This document shows positions 33,387 through 44,939 of a DNA stretch of 64,000 nt, one piece after another. A program made the translations under genes and the position numbers. The stretch's first letter is position 1, and the number at the start of each line of letters is the position of its first letter. The notes under the pieces were generated by a model. The model made no database searches. It was not told the DNA's origin and saw nothing but the letters and a program-made list of their open reading frames with translations. The DNA is from Forficula auricularia (lineage: Eukaryota; Arthropoda; Insecta; Dermaptera; Forficulidae). The DNA lies in NCBI GenBank assembly GCA_024734495.1, contig JALMQS010000073.1, forward strand, positions 2,364,575-2,428,574, written 5' to 3'.

Positions 33387-34288
33387 CAGTGTGTAAATTT
33401 GAAAACTTCCCACACCTAGTATAGCTAAACTCCCAAATTATTTCAAAAATCGCTGAGACACGTCAAATTTGTATTCGAGGGGAAGAATTTTGACGTATAA
33501 ATCCTCCTGTCCCCAGAAGCTACCCCCCAAAATCTTAAATGGGAAAGGGTCGAGTTAGACATCATTTAGAAGGGCTTTTTATTCTCTACATTTTGGTGTC
33601 CCATTTTTAAATTTAAGTACTGCGTAGCCAAGTTAGGCGTCTTTGAATATTGAAAAATTGAATGTTTGTAACTATTTGTGTGAAACATTAAACTTTATAA
33701 ATTCTCATTAAAACGAGTTTTGACGATAGTACGTTGTTTTTAATAAAATCGAATTTTACAAATTAGAAGGCGTTTTTATTATTGCACATTTATTTTGCAA
33801 ATGATTAACAAAACAAAATTGAAAACACCAAAACTAAAGTAAAGGTTTAAAAAGAACCGTGTTTGAGTAAGATTGGCCCTATTTTATTTTAATGAATTGG
33901 CTAAGGAGCCAGTTATAGGGAAAATAAAAAGATGAAATAAAAGCCAACTTCTATTATATACTTTATTTTGGGCAGACGTAATCGATAATACCAAAATAAA
34001 GTATCAAATAGAAGTTGGCATATTTCACCTTTTTTATTTTCCCTTGTGGCCCCTTAGTCAATTTATTAAAATAAAGTAAAGGTGTTTTCAATTTTGACTT
34101 CAAAATGATGTCTCACTCGACCCCTTTCCCATTTAAGATTGGGGGGGGGGGGGTGATGCAGGGTCGATCTAATTTATAGCTCAAAATTGTCCCCTCTGGA
34201 ATACAAATTTGACGTGTCTTAGAGATTTTTGAAATAATTTGTCAGTTTAGCGATACTAGGGGTGGGAAGTTTTCAAATTGATACACTG
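33387..34288. mobile_element. Tc1/mariner-type MITE with ~190-bp terminal inverted repeats
   Basis: Ends after and before TA: left CAGTGTGTAAATTTGAAAAC, right (inverted) CAGTGTATCAATTTGAAAAC. Inverted homology runs inward about 190 bp (AGACACGTCAAATTTGTATT and its partner near 34200). A second palindrome (33884-34073, with GATGAAATAAAAGCCAACTT and its inverted partner) is nested in the middle and may be a separate insertion. No transposase. TA duplication and CAGT ends indicate Tc1/mariner relatives. Confidence 0.82.
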
Positions 34289-34310
34289 TATATATATATA
34301 TAATATACCT

Positions 34311-34606
34311 TCTTCTTCTTCGAGTGCCATACTACACGGCTGGGTGTCGGCGCCTCTCCACATATACCTGTGCTGAGTGTGTTTAGTTGTTTTACACAGA
34401 TATACGGGACCTACTTTTTAACGCCGGTTCCGAACGGCTAATTTGGAGAGGTCACTTGGCAATTATACTCTTGGTAGGTTGCCATTACTTTCCAAGAAGA
34501 GGCGACTGCAAATATCTATCTGCCGAGACTCGGTCTCGAATAGCAATCTGAATCCAACGACCCAACACTCTATCCACTATTTTGATCGCCTCAATAATAT
34601 ACCTAC
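34311..34606 (-). mobile_element. tRNA-derived SINE with GAA-repeat tail
   Basis: On the minus strand: an A-box-like TAGTGGATAGAGTG (plus about 34570-34583), a B-box-like TATTCGAGACC (plus about 34532-34542), a GC-rich body containing AACCGGCGTTAAAAAGTAGG, and a 3-prime GAAGAAGAAGAAGG tail (plus 34309-34322). The head resembles a tRNA with decayed stems. Family unknown to me. Confidence 0.6.
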
Positions 34607-34780
34607 CAAATATAAATATGTAAATTTTGATTCATGGCCAAAAGTATTAAGCATATTATAATATCTCTCCAGGTATTTTGAGATGAATCGACATAAAAAA
34701 TTATGTAGAATAATAAAGGTTTATTTATTGAAAAATAGATAATATTTCGTTATAACTAATGTTCATTGATTGAAAAATAA

Positions 34781-35010
34781 TCAATATTTCGTTGGGCCAC
34801 CCTTCTCCCATGACTGCAGCTATTCTATTCGGACATGGAGGAGGCAACTAGCCTCCTGAACTGCTCTACTTAACGCGTTCCACTCTTGCGGGAGGCAGCG
34901 CTTAAGATCTAATTTGGATTTTATGAGGTGTTCTCGGACCTTGCTCTTTAGTATATCCCATATGCAAATCTTCTATGGGTTTCAGATCTCATAATGTACT
35001 ACTCATGGGG
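34781..35010 (-). pseudogene. Tc1-family transposase C-terminal fragment
   Basis: The minus strand carries DLKPIEDLH, a decayed form of the Tc1 catalytic block PDLNPIENLW, and ends with KGGPTKY followed by a stop, the classical C-terminus of Tc1-like transposases. Several stops and at least one frameshift lie between. Just beyond the stop, repeated 'aaatattgattatttttcaat' words could be the terminal repeat. The DDE N-terminal part is missing. Confidence 0.85.
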
Positions 35011-35090
35011 TCAGTTACCAGAATGGATATAGAAAATTCGTTTTCTTACTAGCCACATAAACGATAAAATACATTATTTCAAATTAAAAA

Positions 35091-35129
35091 GACTGATGAT
35101 GAAGGCCAAACCTTCGAAACTCTAGTCTC
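35091..35129 (+). ncRNA. Hammerhead ribozyme-like motif, strong helix II
   Basis: Core CTGATGA (35093-35099), an extra T, helix II GAAGG/CCTTC (perfect 5 bp, 35101-35105 with 35111-35115), GAAA (35116-35119), helix III ACTCTAGT (3 bp, palindromic apart from the centre), C at the cleavage position (35127), helix I GA/TC. It is followed by TCAAACAAATAAATTATATA, as in the 8.1-kb copy. The element boundaries are not clear here. Confidence 0.68.
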
Positions 35130-35218
35130 AAACAAATAAATTATATATATACATATTTATATTTGGTATGAATATATTTATTTTTATCCATTAGAATACA
35201 ATCTCATTGAATTTTCTT

Positions 35219-36156
35219 TATAAAAATAATTTTTATAAAAAAAAATAAAACAATAACTAAAAAAATTAAATACAACAAATAAAATAATAATAACCCAAAA
35301 ATCAAATAAAATACACTAAAAGGTATAAAATAATTATCTTATTTAGTTCAAATAAACTACGAAATATTAACATGAAATTACTTTTTGAAGTCGGTGCAAA
35401 CAAACTATACCTAAAAGCGAGCGTACCCGCCAAACGTACTAAGTAAGAACCGTTGAGTACGATTCATAAAAAATGTATATGTTTGGCACCGACTTCAAAT
35501 AGTAATTTCATGTTAATATTTCTCGTTTATTTTTAACTAAAATAAGATAATTATTTTGCCTTTTAGTGTATTTTATTTTATTTTTAAGTTATTATTATTT
35601 TATTTGTTGCATTTAATTTTTTGTCGGTTTTTATTTATTTTTTTAATTATTTTATTTTCTCTTTTTTGTGATGTTATTAATAGTGACTTAATATAATACC
35701 TTGCATGCATCTAGTAAAAGAGAAAGCGTCGGCACGAATGAATCAGAAAATTATAATAAATTCATTCATAAATATAGAAATTCTCTCGAAATGTTTGCGT
35801 GTTTTAAGATTTTTTTATAAAAGATTTAATTTATTATAATTTCGATTATTTGGTCATAAGAATTGGAGATTTACGTTATTTCGTCATTGATCATCTCTTC
35901 GGAACAATAAATTAATAATTTTCCCTAAAGGTACCCTCTTTTTAATAAAAACGAATCATTAAAATCGGTTCATAAACAAAGAAGTTATGCCTGAACAAAC
36001 ATATCAAAAAAATTCAATACGAATGAAAAAAAAACAGGGACCAATCGGAAATGAACTAGACAGTGCAAAAAAATTCATCAAAATCGCTTCACAATTGTCG
36101 GAGATATGAGGTAACATAGACACAAAAAATTCAGTCGAATTGAGATCCTCCTCCTT
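35219..36156 (+). repeat. 'accgacttc' fold-back repeat, copy 3
   Basis: Hairpin with loop GCGAGCGTACCCGCCAAACG, then the usual tail. It ends at CCTCCTCCTTTT, where it meets copy 4 head to head without the full GAAGTCGGTTAA terminus. Confidence 0.85.
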
Positions 36157-36918
36157 TTAACCGACTTCAAAAGGAGGAGGTTCTCTATTCGATTGAATTT
36201 TTTTTTTTTTTTTTTTTTTTTTGTGCCTATGTTACCTCATATCTCCGCCAATTGTCAACCGATTTTGAAAATTTTTTTTGCATTGGGTCCAGTCTAGCTT
36301 CCGATTGGTCCCATTTTTTTTTCGATTTTTTCATAGGTATTAGACCTTTTTTATTAGGTTTTGTTTGAGTTGTTTAGACCTAACCTCTTTGTTTATGAAC
36401 CGATTTCGATGGTTCTTTTTTTATCGAAAGGGGGTGTCTTAGGGATGGTGTCATATTAATTTGGTCAAGTTCTGATGATATAATCACTATTAATAACATC
36501 ACTAAAAAGAGAAAAATAAAAATTTTAAGAAAAAATAAAAACCGACTTCAAAAAAATTAAGTGCAACAAATATAAAAATACACTAAAGGTATAAAATAAT
36601 TATTATCTTATTTAGTTACAACTAAACAAGCAATATTAACACGAAATTGCTTTTTGAAGTTGGTATAAACATATACCTTTTATGAATCGCACTCGACGGA
36701 TCTTACTTAGTACGTTTGGCGGGTACGCTCGCTTATAGGTATAGTTTGTTTGGCACCGACTTTAAAAAGTAATTTCATGTTAATATTTCGTCGTTTAGTT
36801 GTAACTAAATAAGATAATAATTATTTTATACCTTTTAGTGTATTTTTATATTTGTTGCACTTAATTTTTGAAGTCGGTTTTATTTTTTCTTAAAAATTTT
36901 TATTTGAAGTCGGTTAAA
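36157..36918 (-). repeat. 'accgacttc' fold-back repeat, copy 4
   Basis: Inverted relative to copy 3 and directly abutting it (TTAACCGACTTCAAAAGGAG at 36157). The tail is shortened and the hairpin spans about 36525-36890. A T-rich run at 36199-36222 breaks the tail. Confidence 0.85.
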
Positions 36919-37913
36919 TATAAGAATATATTTGAAATCTCAAATATTTTGGAATCTCTCGGAGAGTAACACAAAAATCTTCAGTATGCCAGTCTGATTC
37001 ACACTTGGTCACTTTTTACTATCAAGCAATTAAATAATTAGGCAAAGCTCGGGAAAGGCTCGGGAGCAAGGCGAGAGCCTCCATTAAAACAATACAATTG
37101 AGTTGCATATTTTACATGGGCACAATGTTTACTCATGGATTATTTCATTCTGTGGATGTAAATAAATTCCTTATTGGATACTAACAGAAATTCAAATACT
37201 AATAAAAACTATATGGTAACAACCAATTTTATAAAATATTTTTGTTTTGTGCAGATTTGAAATAATAAATTTCTATTATAGAAAGATAGTATTCAAAAAA
37301 TGCTATCCTACTTTTCCAGTTTTAAAATAAATTAATAGCTATTTTTTTTCTGGTTAAAGAGAGCACCAAATTTCTTACTCTTTAATTATGACTCGCATTT
37401 ATAAACACTTACCTATAGGTTATATATAAAGCCATTTTTTTATCTCACGAATCTAAGTTTATTAAAGATCAATTTTATAGTGGATAGATTTTTTCAAAAA
37501 TGTTCTATGTTATTTGAAACAGTGCAAATCAGTCACCTAGGGATAAATTAAAATAAAAAATCAGTTGGCAACGATTGACGGTGACATTATTACGTAAGTC
37601 TGGACTGTTAATTTCATTTGAAGAGGGTCTCTTTCTGGTTTCTGTCCCAGTTTATAACTCTTCCTTCCCCGAATAGGACATGATGAAGGGCTTTAGTTCA
37701 AACAGAATATACACGACAATAAAAGAACCAATCCCTCCCAAATGCTCTCTTTTGCTAAATCTCGCGTGAATTCGATTGTTTGATTGTTTGTTTGTTCTTT
37801 TTATTCTAACCCAGCAGCCATCAACTTGATGGGTTCATTACTCGTAAGAAAACTCTTAGTAAAGTAATAATTTCTTGATTGTTTTTGTTTTCTTTTTTTC
37901 ATTTCAACAAACA
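36919..37913. other. Unique-looking DNA, no gene assigned
   Basis: A GC-rich hairpin AGGCTCGGGAGCAAGGCGAG lies near 37056. A possible 29-nt micro-exon at 37815-37843 sits between TTCTAACCCAG and GTAAGAAAAC, but nothing links it to other exons. Confidence 0.35.
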
Positions 37914-37929
37914 ATTATTATTATTTGTA

Positions 37930-38826
37930 CGAAATTTTCTCTGAAGAGAGACGGCTGGTAGACATTTTAACTGAAACTAATGGAAGACTGCTGCCCCAGG
38001 GGTAGTGAAGAAAGAAAAAGAGTATCACATATCCAAATAAGAGTGTAATTTATTGGATTTTCATTCCTTGTTTCTTTCCTCCTTTCCTTTCAAACCGTCG
38101 TTTCTTTCCCCCCATCTTCAGGGTTTCAAAGGGTCAATGAAGGAAACAAACAAAATGTTTCCTTCCTCTCTCGACAGCAGTGTTTAAAACTTCTTTCTTC
38201 CTTAGCAGAAGCATTAAAATAGAAAAATATATTTTTTCTTAATTATAATTAAGAATTTTTTTCTTTCTATTTAATGCTCTGCTAAGGAAGAAAAGAAGTT
38301 TAAACACTGCTGTGGGGAGGAAACATTTACTTTAACACTGTTTAAAACTTCTTTCTTCCTTAGCAGAAGCATTAAAATAGAAAAATATATTTTTTTCCTT
38401 AATTATAATTAAGAATTTTTTTTCTTTCTATTTTAATGCTTCTGCTAAGGAAAAGAAGTTTTAAACACTGCTGTGGAGAGGAAAGAGCATTTGCACAGCA
38501 GTGTTTAAAAAACTTCTTTCTTCCTTGCTTAGAGCATTAAAATAGAAAAATATATTTTTCCTTGAGTATAATTAAGAATTTTTTTCTTTCTATTTTAATG
38601 CTTCTGCTAAGGAAAGAAGTTTCGCTACTGCTGTGGAAGAGGAAACATTTTGTTTGTTTTCTTCATTGACTCTTTGAAACCCTGAAGAAGGAGGGAAGAA
38701 ACGTCGGTTTGAAAGAAAGGAGGGAAAAAAAGGGAATGAAAATCCAATAAATTACACCTTATTTGGATATCTGATAATTCTTTTTCTTTCTTCACCCTGG
38801 GTAATCTTCCATTAATTTCCTTTAAA
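37930..38826. mobile_element. Nested hammerhead fold-back with three central palindromes
   Basis: Outer arms (37978-38165 and 38636-38814) are inverted copies running from TAATGGAAGACT to ATCTTCCATTA and include degenerate hammerhead sequences: minus strand at about 38098-38136, plus strand at 38677-38710 (CTGAAGA, GAAACGTC, helix I AAACC/GGTTT; helix II lost). Between them lie three consecutive ~135-bp palindromes, each bounded by CAGTGTTTAAAA-like ends and centred on AATTATAATT. The left tail (GAGAGACGGCTGGTA at about 37945) is related to that of the 15.7-kb element. ATTATTATTATT on both sides may be the TSD but is low-complexity. Confidence 0.75.
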
Positions 38827-38841
38827 ATTATTATTATTATT

Positions 38842-39183
38842 CGTATATATTGGAACAAATCTTCGGATTTAAACGATCGCAATAACATAAAAATAGACTT
38901 TTGAAGATGACCTAAAAATTTCTCTAGATTGATCGCTATTTTAACTACCGCTTCTTTATATCATATAAAATGGATATAAAATCAGTTTCTTACTTTTCTA
39001 TTATAATGTTTTTATTAACTAATTAATTGATCTGAATACAAGATACCCTGAGATTATCTACCATATAATTATCGTACTACCGACATTCTTGGATAACATC
39101 CATCTCTTGTTTATAAAAGCAGGCCAAGTACGAGTAAAACCACATACTGACCGGTTCCCTACCTTATAACTTCCAAATTAGTT
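38842..39183. other. AT-rich DNA, nothing assigned
   Basis: No feature supported. Confidence 0.35.
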
Positions 39184-39197
39184 GATATATTAAATAT

Positions 39198-39624
39198 GCA
39201 ATTGGATGTTGATGAAGGCAGTCCACGGTGGTTGTAAAAAATAAGACTATAATGATTTTATTATTTTACATTTATTCGTTAAACCGACGTTTCGAATTCC
39301 CACATTTCTCTCCTTCTTCAGGGTAACGAAAAGTCATTGAAAGTAGTTCAAATCATAATTACTTCCTGTCTCCTTTGACAATGCCAAGAAAACATTATAA
39401 AATTTTTCATCTCGAATAGAAAAAAGCAATTGATGATTAATGTGTTAATGAGATATATATGTCACATAAAAGTAATTATGATTTGAACTACTTTCAATAT
39501 TTTGTTATGAAAGGAGAGAATATCTCCGAAACGACAAATGTAAAATAATAAAATATAATCTTATTTTTTACAGTACAGATACCTCTTCACTATACCAGTC
39601 CGTCTTCTAAAGAAAAACGCTATC
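39198..39624. mobile_element. Hammerhead-relic fold-back with 14-bp TSD
   Basis: The 14-bp direct repeat GATATATTAAATAT lies at 39184-39197 and 39625-39638. The left arm repeats the 15.7-kb element (ATTGGATGTTGATGAAGGCA, then ACCGACGTTTCG); the right end is its tail inverted (CCAGTCCGTCTTCTAAAGAA). The minus-strand hammerhead at 39283-39324 keeps CTGAAGA and GAAACGTC, but helix II is decayed; the plus-strand remnant near 39507-39533 keeps GGAG/CTCC and GAAACG but has lost CTGAAGA. Confidence 0.8.
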
Positions 39625-39638
39625 GATATATTAAATAT

Positions 39639-40549
39639 TTATTATTATCTGTCGTTGGTAAATAGGGAATGAGTGGTATTTTTTCATAATTTTAATTTAA
39701 ACTGTTTCTAAAGGCCGACACATACAAAAATCATCTAAAAATCTCCCCAAACGGTTATTTTAAATCAAAATAATTAAAAAATAATAATAAATCTTAAGGC
39801 GATCTTTATAGGGATATCTCACACCCTGTGATAAAAAAAATCATTCCAATCCGACTTTTAGTTTCTGAATGGTTTTGAATCGGGATGAAAATGTTACATC
39901 AAGATTTTAAAAGTGTCACCCAATATCTGGCATGAACTTAGGCGTGTAGCTGCCACTTTAAAAATCTTCCTGATAATCATCCACGAAACCCAAACAACAA
40001 GAAAAAACTTTTACTTAAACTTTAAAAAAAATGTTTTCCTAATTATCTTCTAAATCGAATCGGATGTTTCATTTTCCTGAAATTATTATTTATTTACGAA
40101 TATTTATGTGGCAAGCTTGCTTTAACGAAAAAACAAATTTTTATTTTATTATTACCAAATTTATTTGATTAATTTATTAGACAGTTTCGGTTACCCCCTG
40201 GTCGACCATCTTCATCAGTAGTACTGAATATTTTTATAAACTTTTTAACAATTACACAAAATATTTAATACAATTTCACATTCATACATATGTACAGATG
40301 TACACTTTTGTTCAAGATTTGGAAATTTGTCAATTCACATACATATTTCATCCGTAATTTAGTATAATTGATATTTCAATCATTCATACATATCTAGGTA
40401 TATTTGGTATATATATGTTTATTTGCATCAAACAGGGAATAATAACCTCATTGATTTCTCTTCATAAGAAAATTTTAAGTTCCAAAATCTCAACCTCCTA
40501 GGGAAACATATTCTCATGAGAAAAAAAGTCGTTATTCACCGATAATTGC
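39639..40549. other. AT-rich DNA with hammerhead-element scraps
   Basis: Near 40181-40218 (minus) a decayed CTGATGA...GAAAC pair occurs; near 40405-40465 there is a fragment of the 7.9-kb element's arm (TATGTTTATTTGCATCAAAC). No gene. Confidence 0.4.
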
Positions 40550-40557
40550 CTACCAAT

Positions 40558-40822
40558 CAGGCGCGGATCCAGACCTCTTTTTTTTGGGGGGGGGGTCGCC
40601 GGTATATAAGATCTACTTTTGATCTCGGAAGTATGTCACGATCGAATTGTCCAAGCGGGGGGGCAAAGTCGCCGCCGCCGCCCCCCCCACATAGAACTTT
40701 ATTTTCTTCAATTTTAAAATTTAATGTTATAAAAAATTAAATAAACATATAAAAAATGTTGATCTCTGATGACATGGGGGGGGCCGTCCGATCGCCCCCC
40801 CGCCCCCCTGGATCCGCGCATG
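40558..40822. mobile_element. hAT-type MITE with 8-bp TSD
   Basis: Exact 8-bp duplication CTACCAAT at 40550-40557 and 40823-40830. Ends: CAGGCGCGGATCCAGACC and (inverted) CATGCGCGGATCCAGG. 265 bp with G- and C-runs inside; no transposase. The 64-codon frame across it is incidental. Confidence 0.93.
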
Positions 40823-40975
40823 CTACCAATATATAAGAAGGGTGAATTCACATTGAATTTGTTTTACCTTATTAATTCTATATAACTTGAATAAATGTCA
40901 TATGATTTTCGTCAATAGTTTAAAAGTTACAATTCTATGTATGCGGGACTCAAAGACAGCGAAATCTTAACAATA

Positions 40976-41390
40976 CAGGGTGTTTCAGGAGGAATAGTAA
41001 ATATTTTAGGAGATAGTATTATAGACGAATTGCACTAAAAAATGCCACATAACATGTGTCCAATTTTTATTGAGTACAGAGATACAGCTGTTAGTATGTA
41101 ACCCAAACAAACTCATATTCAGCAAGTGTAAATACGTGCGGCATGTTTACCCGCTACAGTACAGTAGACTTGGCCAACAAATCACAATGAAAACAACACT
41201 CTACTGCTGACATTCGATAAATACGCCCATAGCAACCCATAACAACCAGTGTACCAAGGCACGAAAAGAAAATACATTGAACTCAGCTGTATATTTGTAC
41301 TCAATAAAAATTGGACACATGTTATTTAGCATTTTTTTATTGTAATTCATCTATAATACCACCCTATAAATTTTCCGATAAGTGATTTTT
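40976..41390. mobile_element. Inverted-repeat element, class uncertain
   Basis: Starts near CAGGGTGTTTCAGGAGGAAT. Inverted arms include AACATGTGTCCAATTTTTAT (about 41051) and its partner (about 41302-41330), extending outward with mismatches. CAGGGTG ends after TA hint at a Tc1/mariner-type MITE. The right terminus is imprecise. Confidence 0.65.
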
Positions 41391-42324
41391 CAAAGATTTA
41401 TCCATTTTAATGTTCTTATTATTTGAACCACAACAGCCCTTTCGATCGATCTACGTGGTAAAATTTTACGGTCGTTCCAAAAGCACTGACCAATCTAATA
41501 AAATTAGAGTCCTTGATATTTTTTAATCACTCCAGATATTCTATATGAAAATAAAATTTAAAATATGTTTATTAATTTAATTAGTAATTTCTAACTAATA
41601 TAGTTGAAGGAGCAGCCGCCCTTCTGCGCTTTATTCTTTGACCCAATTCTCTCCTTTCACTTTATAAACTAATTATTAGCATACTGCACCTAGCATAATG
41701 TAGATGAATTTTCAACGTTTTGTTCTCTAATTCTAGAATTTAATAATATTATGATGTCTTCTCCGCACGTGGTTTCTGTTATAACGAAAATTATATAAAA
41801 TATATATTGTATGAGAGGTCGGAATTCCTTTTATGTCCTTATAAGTTCATCATGTAAGTCATCTTTGTAAAGCGAAGTGATTCAACAACGGCTCTTTATT
41901 TCGTTTTATTTGATTCGGGTCTTTTGTCTTTGTCCATTTAGAGCTTTCTCCATTTTCTTGATAATAAATAATTGATTGTTTTTCGTTTGCCTGGTTTCTT
42001 CTTTCATTCTTTGCAACTTTGGACTAGATTCTTTTTTATTTCTTAAGTGAATACATATATGACTTTCATTTTCAGTTCGCTCAACCAAACCTTGAAATAA
42101 AATCATCTATTTTATTAACTCTAAAAAAATTTATAGTATTTTTTTATTTGGGCAAAAAATCGCTTCCATTTCGATATATATTCTCTGAGAATATTACGAA
42201 AATGAAAACCATCCATTAAAGATATGAGACATACAGACTTTAATATAAATTAAAATGAAATACAATACTTATGTTAAAAATATATTATATAAAATGGAAA
42301 CTTCATCCATAGCGATTTAGAATA
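41391..42324. other. AT-rich DNA, nothing assigned
   Basis: The minus-strand 66-codon frame at 41906-42106 is lysine-rich low-complexity coding and not convincing. No other signal. Confidence 0.35.
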
Positions 42325-42723
42325 CAGTGAACCCCCTCAAATCCGAACGAATTGGGGCTGTAGCCTGTTCGGATTAGCCGAAAGCAGATTCGACAATTAA
42401 AGATAACTGATATCAAGTGAAATATTAAGTGCTATTTTGTGTGTTTCTATTATTATTTCATTGTTTTTGCAACGTGATTAACCTAAAGAATTTCAACAAC
42501 CAACTTTTGCTGCTTTTCAATCGTGGATGAAATACAAGTATGTAGACATATTTACACTTTATTAGGTATCCTGTACTTTGTTAATTTTTCAACTAATTAT
42601 GTAAAATAAGGTTATAATGTAGAAATATACATAATTGTTTTATGACTAAAAAATAAGTTTTTCTTTTTTTGCGTTCGGATTTCCCGGGATTTCGGATTTC
42701 CGGGTTTCGGATTTAAGGGGTTG
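42325..42723. mobile_element. pogo/Tigger-like MITE with TA duplication
   Basis: Between TA (42323-42324) and TA (42724-42725). Left end CAGTGAACCCCCTCAAATCC then GAAC; right end inverted CAACCCCTTAAATCCGAAAC with repeated 'ggaaatccgaa' words. CAGTGAACCC-type ends with 'tccga' repeats are characteristic of pogo/Tigger-type elements. 399 bp, non-coding. Confidence 0.82.
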
Positions 42724-42894
42724 TATATATTAAAAAAATGAAACAAAAAAACACTGTCGAACTACTCTATTTAAGTCTTAAGCGTTCTCTATCACTAATA
42801 AATAGCTGATCAAAAAAACAATTCCTAATAAATATTCTTCCAGTTTTAAACTGGGATCCTTTGCTATTTTTTATTTTCGAACTTTTCCTCCATG

Positions 42895-43169
42895 CAGACC
42901 CGTCGGAAAAGGGGGGGGGGCAGTTGTCCTAGGCCCGCTGCTACCACTGTTATATAAATTTTTGTACTACTAAAATCTATTACTTATTATAATTAAAAAT
43001 ATAAAATAGCAAAATTACGTAACAAAGCATATTAAGTTACGGATTTATTAATTTGTTAAATAATCAAATATTTTACAAATAGAAAAATGTAGTACTTTTA
43101 TTTGTCCCATCATTGGGCCGCTGGTTTGATTTTGCCACAGGGCACATGTAGCAGCTCTCCACGGGCCTG
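42895..43169. mobile_element. hAT-type MITE with 8-bp TSD
   Basis: Exact duplication CCTCCATG at 42887-42894 and 43170-43177. Ends CAGACCCGTCGGAAAAGG and (inverted) CAGGCCCGTGGAGAG. 275 bp, AT-rich interior, GC-rich subterminal regions, no coding sequence. Confidence 0.92.
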
Positions 43170-43177
43170 CCTCCATG

Positions 43178-43789
43178 TCCTCAGAAATGCTTTACAGTTA
43201 TGATGGAAACTTAAAATCGACTTTTTTGGTCTTAAAAGTTAAAGATTATAATATTCGAAAAAGGTAATCAGGAATTTTCGTCTTTAGAACTGAAGTTTTG
43301 CCCTAACTTGTGAATTAGGAGTAAAATTATTGATTTTTTTTTCATCTTGAACATTTTGTAGTATAAAGTTAATCGTAATGTTTTAGGGAATATAAATTTA
43401 TAATACTTTAATATAGAAGAAAATGAACAATAAATTCTCTCCTAAGCGCGTTTAGTATTCTAAAAATGTTTTCGCAAATACGCAAATGAATTCTGCATTT
43501 ATATACCAACCTCGAATTCCATTCAAAAACCATCAACTTATTGGAAATCCATTTTATATAAATCGGCGAATTTACATTATTTAATTTATTCACATATGAC
43601 TACATGTTAGAAATATTCTTCCTCACCTCCCATTTAATAATAAAAATAAAAATGTTACTTAATTTATTTCAAATTTTATTCAAGTTTTTCTTTATGTATT
43701 TTTAGTTTTTGAATTAAATATCATTATTTTATTTTGGATTTACATAATATTTATACATAATTTTTTTTTTTTTATTCTTAAAATTTTCT
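43178..43789. other. AT-rich DNA, nothing assigned
   Basis: No supported feature. Confidence 0.35.
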
Positions 43790-43905
43790 TCACTATTGGG
43801 CCATTTGACACTACGTGGTCAGTAAGCGCAGTTCGCCAAGAGAGCGGAGTATTGAATCCGCTCAAAAATTTTGACCTAGAATACGTCTTTGTCCGCGAGT
43901 AAGTA
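43790..43905 (+). other. GC-enriched patch with open frame and donor-like end
   Basis: A frame through here reads VRQESGVLNPLKNFDLEYVF and closes at a GTAAGTATGG donor-like sequence (43899). No acceptor is evident upstream. The word GGAGTATTGAATTC also occurs near 18101, which argues for a repeat fragment. Function unknown. Confidence 0.25.
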
Positions 43906-44063
43906 TGGAGTGTGAATCGAGAAAATCGATAGTTGTTCCTTCAAGCATTTGAGCTCTTGTGTAGTATTTTTTTTTTAATGTTTTTTTAATGTCAGAAGTA
44001 AATTGTCATTATTAGGTAGGTATATCTTTAAAAATAATTCATAACATATATAGGCCTATAAAT

Positions 44064-44939
44064 CAGTGGCGTACGGTCCATGGATGCTGTGGTTGCGGCG
44101 CATCCCTAAAATTTCAAACGTTTAGACTAGTTTCATAAATATACCTATAACCACTTCAAAATTTCAGGAGGATCTTTAAATTTTCAAATTATTATCCGAT
44201 TTTTCAAATAACATTATTCCTATAAAAACATTTTTTGTTTTGAAAGTATATTGGTTTTCGAAATGAAATAAAATTGTTGCATAGTTTCAAGGGGCAATTA
44301 GAATGATTTTTCCGGAAAGGGTGTCGATAGAAGGTTTGAAGTCGCTGCCTGGTAGATATATCTTACAGTTCAAGCAGGTCAAAGACAAGTCCACAGGAGC
44401 TTTAGTCGAATAAAAATTGTTCTCGCTGAGTAACAAAAAAGGAATAAATGAAGATAATTCGGGAATCTTTGCACTAATCCATTTCTATGAACTCTCAATA
44501 TATAAGATAGATAATAAGTAAGACCCGGAGATAGAAAAAACAATGGAGAAAGATGCGAAAATTCAAAAAAAAAAAATAAAAAATAGTCCCGATAAAGATG
44601 TTTCGGGAATCTTTAGACTAATCTATTTCTAAGAACTCTCAATATATAAGATCAAAAATAACTAAGAGTCCTATAGATAAGCCATGCTTATAACAATAGA
44701 ATTAGGAGAAATTTAAGATTTATTGTAGAATAAGATCGATTTCTATCTCAGGGACTGAGTTTAAAGTCACAAAATTTAATTTCTGACTAATGTTCTAATG
44801 TTAAATTTGAAAAATAACGAAAATGGTGCCGTATTCGATGAAATTTGCAAAAAAAAGCGAAGATTAAAATAAAATTTCAAAAAATGAAGGGTACTTTTTT
44901 GACAGCATCCCCTGGTTTTAAAGCCACAAACCGCCACTA
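44064..44939 (+). mobile_element. hAT-type non-autonomous element, second copy
   Basis: Starts CAGTGGCGTACGGTCCATGG and ends with the inverted terminus (plus GCCACAAACCGCCACT), as in the 14.7-kb copy, with which it is collinear. The TSD is no longer exact. The interior contains extra sequence near 44520-44590 with an A-rich run. Confidence 0.88.

Noticed and set aside
37815..37843. 29-nt micro-exon candidate between good splice signals
   Set aside because: Too short to support alone; no partner exon or identifiable protein nearby.
40185..40218. CTGATGA...GAAAC pair on the minus strand resembling a hammerhead
   Set aside because: Helix II cannot be formed adjacent to the core and helix I is only about 2 bp; at best a decayed relative.
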